DNA from: Bacteroidota bacterium
GTDB taxonomy: Bacteria; Bacteroidota; Bacteroidia; Chitinophagales; Chitinophagaceae
Direction of reading: 5' to 3'
Length of the DNA: 55,090 bases
NCBI GenBank assembly: GCA_018268135.1
Contig: JAFDXD010000022.1
Location: 1-55,090 of the forward strand
Shown: in pieces, positions 26,920 to 33,713 of the stretch
Layout: each line of letters opens with the position of its first letter
How positions within the stretch are numbered: position 1 is the first letter of the stretch
Notes under the pieces: model-generated
Seen by the model: only the letters and a program-made list of their open reading frames with translations
Told to the model about the DNA's origin: nothing
Database searches by the model: none
Made by a program: the position numbers and the translations under genes

Positions 26920-27792
26920 CTATCTTATTATTTTGTAAATTCTTACATAATCTACATCCATCGAAATTGGAAAAATGCTATTATCTACTCCCTGTTGTCC
27001 GCCCCAATCACCACCTATTGCAAGGTTTAGGAGTAAATGAAAAGGTTTATCAAAAGGCCAATCCTGAAAACCGTTGCCATCATTTACAAAGGTGAAAATA
27101 AGTACATCATCATAGTAACCTCTAAGGGCATAGGGTGTCCAGTCTAACCGATATTTATGAAATGCAGAAGTGGCAGAAGGAATATTTACAATGGATGTTT
27201 TTTGAGTATTTAACACCCAGTTAAAGGCTTTAGTATGTGCGCTAAAATGAATATTAAAAGGGTCAAAACCAACTTGCTCCATTATATCAATTTCGCCGGA
27301 AGCAGGCCAATTGCCATAAGCCCATGTGCCGGAAGGCAACATCCATATTGCAGGCCAGGCGCCCTTGCCAGTTGGTAATTTTGCACAAACTTCTACTCTT
27401 CCATATAAAAAATCGCCTGTACCTTTTGACAGTAACCTTGCAGAACTATAATTCATACCACCCGAAGATTCGTTTATTGCTTTAATACTAAGTACACCAT
27501 TGGCAACACTTGCATTGTTTATTGAGTTTGTATAATTTTCTAATTCATGATTTCCCCATCCTGTTCCACCCAAATCATACCCCCATTTATTTGGATCTGG
27601 TAAACCTGTATAATTAAATTCTTCAGAAAATACCGGTGTACTTTCAAATGCCCATCCGCTATCTACCGGAGGGTGAGAGGTAGGAGGTACATAGGGAGGT
27701 AAATTTCCTGTACCGGTTGCATCTGACTTTTTACTGCATGATGCACCCATCAGCAAAGTGTATAAAATAAATCCCTGAATAAGTTTTTTCAT
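26920..27792 (-). CDS. GH16 endo-beta-glucanase lipoprotein (laminarinase type)
   Basis: A 290-residue lipoprotein (lipobox GASC, Cys19) with a proline-rich linker, then a GH16 beta-jelly roll. The catalytic signature ExDxxE is present as GEIDIMEQVG, with Glu167, Asp169 and Glu172. Substrate-site tryptophans are in GKGAWPAIWMLP. The C-terminal NLAIGGDWGGQQGVDNSIFP and MDVDYVRIYK are typical of bacterial laminarinases. It should cut beta-1,3 (or mixed-linked) glucan at the cell surface to oligosaccharides for the SusCD pair. It is a paralogue of the GH16 at 46720-47514. It follows the lipoprotein gene after a 67-nt spacer that holds a hairpin. Confidence 0.94.
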   Translation of the reverse strand: MKKLIQGFILYTLLMGASCSKKSDATGTGNLPPYVPPTSHPPVDSGWAFESTPVFSEEFNYTGLPDPNKWGYDLGGTGWGNHELENYTNSINNASVANGVLSIKAINESSGGMNYSSARLLSKGTGDFLYGRVEVCAKLPTGKGAWPAIWMLPSGTWAYGNWPASGEIDIMEQVGFDPFNIHFSAHTKAFNWVLNTQKTSIVNIPSATSAFHKYRLDWTPYALRGYYDDVLIFTFVNDGNGFQDWPFDKPFHLLLNLAIGGDWGGQQGVDNSIFPISMDVDYVRIYKIIR

Positions 27793-27810
27793 AGCCAGTT
27801 TATTTTATGC

Positions 27811-27843
27811 AGCCCGAATTATTTTTCAAGAATATTTCGGGCT
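27811..27843 (-). other. Intercistronic hairpin between lipoprotein and GH16 genes
   Basis: AGCCCGAA (27811-27818) pairs with TTCGGGCT (27836-27843), with extra AT pairing toward the 17-nt loop. No T run follows on the minus strand, so it looks like an mRNA-processing, stability or attenuation hairpin rather than a full terminator. Confidence 0.55.
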
Positions 27844-27859
27844 ACATTATTTTACATTA

Positions 27860-28774
27860 TTAGATTGCTTTTAATTTTATATACCATGCGTTTCCTGTTT
27901 CGGTACCTTGTACTCTTAGGTACATAGCTGTAGAAGAAATACTAAGAATCTCATAAGATTTTAATACAGCACCATAGCCAATAAAGGTATCATTGCCTGC
28001 AAGGTTAATTGTTGTATGCGTAGAGCTTGCAATGCCTGAAGTAGCTGGTAAAAAAGAAAAAGATGAGTTACCGCCACCATAGTTATAACAACCCTCTCCA
28101 CCTGATGATGGGATACCAGGAAGTGTAGTAAGTGCACCGGTTTTAGTAAAGGCGCCATCGGGTGTAGTTACAGATAAAGAAAAGGTAGTGGCAGAATTTT
28201 TTATGAATTTAAATTGAGCGGTATAAAAACAATTGCAGCAGGCTACTTTTTCATTTACTCCTGCCTGCCACCAATCCGGATTAGAAGATCCGGACCAGGG
28301 GCCTACTCCAAAATGCCCGGGAATACTTTTATCTACTACCCATGTTTTTGAAGCATCAGCAGTAAGGTTATTTACTATTGCCGGGTCTGGAACATAATCA
28401 AATTGTACAGTTACATCTTTAGTTGCAGATGTAGAGGTTGCGCCCTTGCCATATACAATTGCTTTGATGGTATGAGTAGAAGTACCAATATCTGTATATT
28501 TATGAACAGTAGTACCTGTAGGAACGTACTCAGGGGTACCACTGGCATCGTATTGTATTTTATACGAAAGGGCATAGTCTGAAGTTACTGTTATCTTAAC
28601 ATCTCCTGAGCCATCTCCATTGGGGTGGGTTGCATCCTTCCCTACAGGTACTGCAGTAATAGAAACATTGGCTGGCGGCGTAAGGTCGCCTAAAGAATAG
28701 GTAGTTTTTTTACAACTTGAAAGCATGAACAGTATTGCCAAAACACCTAAAATATTTTTAAGTTTAGTTGTCAT
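27860..28774 (-). CDS. Candidate surface glycan-binding lipoprotein of PUL 1
   Basis: A 304-residue lipoprotein (lipobox LSSC, Cys21) from the ATG at 28774. An upstream extension would run into the SusD frame and hide the signal peptide. Residues about 35-130 form a PKD/Ig-like domain (PPANVSITAVPVGKD, YTDIGTSTHTIKAIVYGKG). The C-terminal half begins WVVDKSIPGHFGVGPW and includes PDWWQAGVNEKVACCNCFY and a final YLRVQGTETGNAWYIKLKAI. It lies directly after SusD, the usual place for SusE/F-like surface glycan-binding proteins, and similar PKD lipoproteins occur in laminarin loci. No catalytic residues are recognised. Binding of beta-glucan is inferred from position. Confidence 0.7.
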   Translation of the reverse strand: MTTKLKNILGVLAILFMLSSCKKTTYSLGDLTPPANVSITAVPVGKDATHPNGDGSGDVKITVTSDYALSYKIQYDASGTPEYVPTGTTVHKYTDIGTSTHTIKAIVYGKGATSTSATKDVTVQFDYVPDPAIVNNLTADASKTWVVDKSIPGHFGVGPWSGSSNPDWWQAGVNEKVACCNCFYTAQFKFIKNSATTFSLSVTTPDGAFTKTGALTTLPGIPSSGGEGCYNYGGGNSSFSFLPATSGIASSTHTTINLAGNDTFIGYGAVLKSYEILSISSTAMYLRVQGTETGNAWYIKLKAI

Positions 28775-28802
28775 GATATATTTTTTTTGAATTAATGAAT
28801 GT

Positions 28803-30344
28803 TTAATTATATCCTGGATTTTGTTTAAGTTTTGTACCATTCAAATCACCTATTGGGATTGGCAGTAGCTCATTTTTACCTGCTACAAAACCAGGAATAT
28901 TTGCTGAGGCTTTGCCCCATCTTACCAAGTCAAAGAATCGATGGCCTTCCGTTGCTAATTCTAATCTCCTTTCTGTATAGATATTTTCAAGCGTAGCTGG
29001 TACAGAAGGTAAGCCTACTCTTGACCTTACAGCATCTAACAAAGCCTGAGCTCTTGCAGCATTGCTGCCTGAATGAATCAATGCTTCTGCTTCCATTAAG
29101 TAAGTATCTGCAAGGCGAATTTCTATATAGTCTAAATTATAATTCAATTCTGTAAGCCCAAGTAGTGGTGTTTTGTAGGCAATTTTAGGAGCATATTTTT
29201 CAATAAAAAATCCTGTGTTATCTGCACCTGCTTCGTAAGTAACTGTGTGTTTGCCAGTGCCGGGGTCAATAGGACTTGCTAAAGAAATGCTATCAATATT
29301 TGCACAAGTGTAAGGGTATCGGGGATCGTTTTTAAGTACATTTACTAAAGAACTGGTTAATGGGCAAAAACCCCAACCAGAAGCATAAACTGGACCATTA
29401 TAACCTCTGGCACCAATCATTTGCACCCATACATTTCCTTCAAATGCTCCCCACGAACCCCAGTCTTGTTGGGCTTTGTTTGTATGTACTATTTCAAATA
29501 TTGATTCGGTATTGAATTTATTAGTGGGCTTAAAAATATCGGGGAAATTAGCCAATAAATGATATCCATAAGTGCTTGTGCCACCAGGTGTACCATTTAC
29601 ATCTGCAAATTGAGCTGCAGCATTTGCCCATTTTTCTTCATACAAATATACTTTTCCCAGAAGTGCTTTTGCGGCACCTTTTGTAATTCTGCCACCTTCC
29701 GTAGCAATCGGAACCGTGTTGGGTAGGTTTGGCTCGGCTATTGCATCACCTAAATCTTTCTCAATTTGTGCATAGACTTCTTCTGGCTTAGCCTGCTCTA
29801 CTGTATAAATTGCATTAGCGGATATTGGTGTAGTTATAAGTGGAACATTTTTGAATAATCTAACCAGATCAAAATAATAATAGGCACGTAAAAATTTTGC
29901 TTCAGCTGCATATCTCCCTTTTAATGCTGCTGTCAGGTCTGGCGCTTCATCCATTTTAGTTAGTAGTAAGTTAGCCCGGTAAATTCCAGTATAATTTCTA
30001 CCCCATAAATCGCCCTGAGGCCCCTGAGCTTCATTTACTGTAAATTTATCCCATGCAGTCCAGTTTACCTGGTCTGGCCCAGGTGCAGCGCCCCCTGCAG
30101 CGCAATCGTCAGATGCTACATCCAGTAGTCCCAATTTGCTTGAGTAGGAAGAGCCGGTTTCTGAACCTAATGGATCGTAAACAGATACCAGACCTTTAAA
30201 CACCTGGTCTGCTGTTTTATAATATTGTGATTCAAGTGAGGTTTCATTGCCTACTGGGCTTACATCCAAAAAACTTTTTTTACAGGAGTAAATCGCAGGT
30301 ATTGCTATCAGGCAAATGGCGGTATATAAAATTGATTTTTTCAT
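28803..30344 (-). CDS. SusD/RagB-family glycan-binding lipoprotein (PUL 1)
   Basis: A 513-residue outer-membrane lipoprotein (lipobox IYSC, about Cys20, followed by KKSFLDVSP, the standard SusD opening). It has the TPR-like SusD fold with AKFLRAYYYFDLVRLFKNVPL, an EKWANAAAQFADV helix, the conserved LADTYLMEAEALIHSG segment, and the C-terminal RRLELATEGHRFFDLVRWGKA and LPIPIGDLN-xLKQNPGY motifs. It caps the SusC channel and captures oligosaccharides at the cell surface. It lies 18 nt after SusC in the same operon. Confidence 0.97.
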   Translation of the reverse strand: MKKSILYTAICLIAIPAIYSCKKSFLDVSPVGNETSLESQYYKTADQVFKGLVSVYDPLGSETGSSYSSKLGLLDVASDDCAAGGAAPGPDQVNWTAWDKFTVNEAQGPQGDLWGRNYTGIYRANLLLTKMDEAPDLTAALKGRYAAEAKFLRAYYYFDLVRLFKNVPLITTPISANAIYTVEQAKPEEVYAQIEKDLGDAIAEPNLPNTVPIATEGGRITKGAAKALLGKVYLYEEKWANAAAQFADVNGTPGGTSTYGYHLLANFPDIFKPTNKFNTESIFEIVHTNKAQQDWGSWGAFEGNVWVQMIGARGYNGPVYASGWGFCPLTSSLVNVLKNDPRYPYTCANIDSISLASPIDPGTGKHTVTYEAGADNTGFFIEKYAPKIAYKTPLLGLTELNYNLDYIEIRLADTYLMEAEALIHSGSNAARAQALLDAVRSRVGLPSVPATLENIYTERRLELATEGHRFFDLVRWGKASANIPGFVAGKNELLPIPIGDLNGTKLKQNPGYN

Positions 30345-30362
30345 TTTAAAAGTGTTTGTAAT

Positions 30363-33300
30363 TTAAAAAGTTAGGTTTAGGCCTGCAGTAAATGAACGGG
30401 CTTGTGGGTAAAATCCACGGTCTATTCCATAACTGCTTCCACCAATTTCGGGGTCGTAGCCTGTATATTTAGTAAGAGTAATTAGATTATTTCCACTAAC
30501 ATATACTCTCAGTTTTTGCAAATGAAGTTTATCCATAATGGAAGAAGGCAGGGTATAACCTAACTGAAATACTTTTATTCTGAAATAATCTCCATTTTCA
30601 AGATAAAAATCTGATGGGTTGCTGAAGTTTCCATTTGGATCATCAATAGATAATCGTGGGTAACTATTTGATGTACCCGGCCCAGTCCAACGACTTAGTG
30701 CTTTATTAGAATAATTGGCTGTTGAAATATCAAGCCTGCGAAGTCCATTATAAATCTTATTGCCGGCAGCTCCCTGACCAAATAGTACTACATCAAACCC
30801 TTTGTAAAAGGCACTAGCTGTGAAACCAAATGACCAACTAGGGGTCGGATCGCCAAGATATGTGCGATCATCAGTAGTGATTGCGCCATCACCATTTAGG
30901 TCTGCCCAACGAAAATCTCCGGGTTTTGCATTTGGCTGAATTAGTCCACCAGATTTGTTTTTATAATTATTTATATCATCCCAGGTTTGAAAAATTCCTT
31001 GCGTTTTATAACCATAAAACTCGCCGATTGGTTGTCCAACTGCTACCCTTGTTAGTTCGAGAGAACTTGACTGAAGGGAAGCTCCTTTATAGAAGGTTTG
31101 ATCCTGGGTAATAAATGTTACCCTGTTTTTTATATGAGAAATATTTCCTTTAAATTCTACTTTAACATCATTAAAAGTTTGATGATATCCCAGTTCTACT
31201 TCATACCCTGTATTATTCATGTTTGCTACATTCCCTACCGGGCCGCCTACACCTACATACAAGGGTACATCAATAGTGCGTAAAATTCCACTGGTTTTTT
31301 TCTTAAACCAATCGAAGCTTAAATTAAAATTGTTATGAAGGTTTGCATCAAAACCAATATCCGTTTGGCTGGTTTGTTCCCATTTAAGATCAGGGTTTGC
31401 AATAGCAGCAGGGCTATTACCAAAAGTGTAATTATCATTGGTGCCAAATGTATAGTTTCTGCCATTTGCTACACTTGACACATAGGCAAAGTTGGCAATA
31501 TTATCATTACCAGTAGTGCCATACGAACCACGGATTTTTAGAAAGTTTACAACTTTATTTTCGGGCCAAAAATCTTCTTTAGAAGCTACCCATCCTACTG
31601 AAGCACCTGGAAAATACCCATATTTATTATTGCTACCAAAATGACTAGAACCATCTCTTCTAATAATACCCTGTATTAAATATTTTTCAGCATAATCATA
31701 CATTATTCTTCCATATACTGAACTTAATTTGTCTGGATAATTTTGGTAAGTAAACCCTTTTTTTACACTATCCGGCAATGTAAATCTGCCTGACTGTGCA
31801 TCTTCAAAATTATTTACAGGTAAATCGTAATATGTGGTTCCCTGTCCACGACTTTGATAATTATTAATATAAGCACCTGTACCAACTAATGCAGTTACAT
31901 GATGCTCGCCAAATGCTGTAGTATAGGAAGCTGTATTTTCCCAAGTATAATTTAAGGCACGATTACTCTCTGAGTATAAAGAATTATGATCAGTATTTTT
32001 ATTAACTGTATTGTAATAATAATATGGATTAAAACTTTCACTACCATAAAAAGCATATTTTGCTCCAATATTGGTTCTGATTTTCAAACCTTTTACCGGC
32101 TCTATTTCTGCATAAGCATTTCCCACCAGATTATCAGACCATCCAAAGTTTCCTAAATGTGTTTTTATGTATGCCAAAGGGTTCGACATTTCTTGTAATA
32201 CAATACTTGAAATGCCATAAGGGTAGCCTTTTGCATCTCTTACTATTGCAAGGCCATTTCTGTTATTTACATCAGGTAAATAAGGAGGTGCATTAAGTGT
32301 AGTTGGGTCGGTAACTACAACCGGCGTAATAGGGTCAAGGTTTACTGCCGAACTTAAAATACCGCCATACTCAGAATTTAAAGTACCAATACCAACACCT
32401 TTAATATGCGAATAACCAAAATTGGCACCTACATTTAACCAGTTATTTATTTTATGAGTGCCATTCATTCTAAAATTAAATCTCTTGTAGTGAGAAATTT
32501 CAGTGCCTACTATACCTTCCTGATTAAATAATCCAAATGAAGTATAAAAGGTTGATTTATCATTTCCACCGCTGATGCTAATTTCATGGTTTTGAATTTT
32601 GGCGCTGTTATTAAATATTAGAGATTGCCAATCTGTGCCTTTGCCTAAAGAAGAAGGGTCTGCAAATACAATACCACCACCGCCGGCTACTGATGCTTCA
32701 TTTCTTAGAGTTGCATAGTCTTTTGCATTTAAAAGATTAAGTTTAGTTGCAGGTGCTTGTGTGCCGTAATAACCATTATAACTCATAACAGTTTTACCGG
32801 CTCTTCCTTTTTTAGTAGTAACTAATATTACACCAGCCGCAGATCTGGTTCCATAAATTGCTGCAGAAGCTGCGTCTTTTAGTACTTCTATAGATTCAAT
32901 GTCTGAAGGATTTAAGTAATCAATTCCTCCTATATCTACCGGTACACCATCTACAACATAAAGTGGGTCATTGCCACCATTCAAAGTAGTAGTGCCCCTA
33001 ACCCTTACCGTAAGTGCAGAACCCGGCTGGCCAGAGCTGGCAGCCACAGTAATACCTGAAGCCCGCCCTTGTAAAAACTGATCAACCCGGTTAATTGGCT
33101 GATTGTCTAAATCTCCGGCCTTTACACTCGATATAGCGCCGGATACTACACTTTTCTTTTGTGTTCCATATCCAATAACAACCACCTCTTCTAAGGCTGT
33201 ATTGGTACCGGAAAGAATAAAATTAACAGTGCCTCGTGAATTTACCACCCGCTCCTGAGGCGCCATTCCTGTATAAGAAATTACAAGTATGGATCCTTTT

Positions 33301-33497
33301 TGGGGGATAGTAATAGAATAGTTCCCATTTGCATCTGTAATGGTAACTGAAGAACCTCCCTTTACAGATACTGTAGCTCCTGAGAGGGGCTCATTCTTTT
33401 TTGAAGTTACATGTCCGGTAATTTGAAAGCTTTGTGCGTAGATATGGCTAACGCCAAACACAATAAATGCACATAATAGTAGTGCTGTTTTTTTCAT
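30363..33497 (-). CDS. SusC/RagA-family TonB-dependent receptor (PUL 1, no STN domain)
   Basis: A 1,044-residue outer-membrane importer. I take the ATG at 33497; two codons further upstream there is only a TTG. It has a signal peptide (to about IYAQ), then a carboxypeptidase-regulatory-like domain (ITGHVTSKKNEPLSGATVSVKGG), the plug with EEVVVIGYGTQKKSVVSGA, DGVPVDIGGIDYLNPSDIESIEVLKDAASAAIYGTR, and the long beta-barrel ending in AGLNLTF. It takes up glycan oligosaccharides using TonB energy, together with SusD. Unlike the SusC at 41506 it has no STN signalling domain, which fits control by the divergent membrane regulator rather than by a sigma/anti-sigma pair. Confidence 0.97.
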   Translation of the reverse strand: MKKTALLLCAFIVFGVSHIYAQSFQITGHVTSKKNEPLSGATVSVKGGSSVTITDANGNYSITIPQKGSILVISYTGMAPQERVVNSRGTVNFILSGTNTALEEVVVIGYGTQKKSVVSGAISSVKAGDLDNQPINRVDQFLQGRASGITVAASSGQPGSALTVRVRGTTTLNGGNDPLYVVDGVPVDIGGIDYLNPSDIESIEVLKDAASAAIYGTRSAAGVILVTTKKGRAGKTVMSYNGYYGTQAPATKLNLLNAKDYATLRNEASVAGGGGIVFADPSSLGKGTDWQSLIFNNSAKIQNHEISISGGNDKSTFYTSFGLFNQEGIVGTEISHYKRFNFRMNGTHKINNWLNVGANFGYSHIKGVGIGTLNSEYGGILSSAVNLDPITPVVVTDPTTLNAPPYLPDVNNRNGLAIVRDAKGYPYGISSIVLQEMSNPLAYIKTHLGNFGWSDNLVGNAYAEIEPVKGLKIRTNIGAKYAFYGSESFNPYYYYNTVNKNTDHNSLYSESNRALNYTWENTASYTTAFGEHHVTALVGTGAYINNYQSRGQGTTYYDLPVNNFEDAQSGRFTLPDSVKKGFTYQNYPDKLSSVYGRIMYDYAEKYLIQGIIRRDGSSHFGSNNKYGYFPGASVGWVASKEDFWPENKVVNFLKIRGSYGTTGNDNIANFAYVSSVANGRNYTFGTNDNYTFGNSPAAIANPDLKWEQTSQTDIGFDANLHNNFNLSFDWFKKKTSGILRTIDVPLYVGVGGPVGNVANMNNTGYEVELGYHQTFNDVKVEFKGNISHIKNRVTFITQDQTFYKGASLQSSSLELTRVAVGQPIGEFYGYKTQGIFQTWDDINNYKNKSGGLIQPNAKPGDFRWADLNGDGAITTDDRTYLGDPTPSWSFGFTASAFYKGFDVVLFGQGAAGNKIYNGLRRLDISTANYSNKALSRWTGPGTSNSYPRLSIDDPNGNFSNPSDFYLENGDYFRIKVFQLGYTLPSSIMDKLHLQKLRVYVSGNNLITLTKYTGYDPEIGGSSYGIDRGFYPQARSFTAGLNLTF

Positions 33498-33539
33498 ATG
33501 CAATCGTTTTTTTGATGAATGTCTGGTAAAAGAACAAGC

Positions 33540-33553
33540 TAAAGTTACATTTG
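33540..33553. promoter_or_regulatory. Overlapping -7-like elements in the SusC/regulator spacer
   Basis: The plus strand has a perfect TACATTTG at 33546-33553, which would drive the regulator with a leader of about 150 nt. The minus strand has a 7/8 match TAACTTTA at 33540-33547, which would drive SusC with a leader of roughly 35 nt. A second plus-strand 7/8 match, TATATTTA, lies close to the regulator start. The choice cannot be made from sequence alone. Confidence 0.4.
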
Positions 33554-33587
33554 ATTGTTTCTAAAATCTTTAAACATTTATACTTCT

Positions 33588-33653
33588 TTACTACGTCATT
33601 TATTATTACTGTATTGATTATCAATAAAAAACGACTACTACATTACTACATCA
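33588..33653. promoter_or_regulatory. Operator-like palindrome and direct repeats upstream of PUL 1
   Basis: A perfect palindrome TATTGAT-T-ATCAATA occupies 33612-33626. It is flanked by two copies of TTACTACrTCA (33588-33598 with G, 33643-33653 with A) spaced 55 bp apart. These lie between the divergent SusC and LuxR-type sensor genes and are the best candidates for the regulator's binding sites. Confidence 0.5.
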
Positions 33654-33713
33654 AAGTGTCTTTTTTGAAAAATGCTCATTAAATTGCCACTTATTTATTA
33701 ATATATTTAGCCA

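Noticed and set aside
28775-28840. Longer N-terminus for the PUL 1 lipoprotein
   Set aside because: It overlaps the SusD stop and would hide the lipoprotein signal that starts at 28774.
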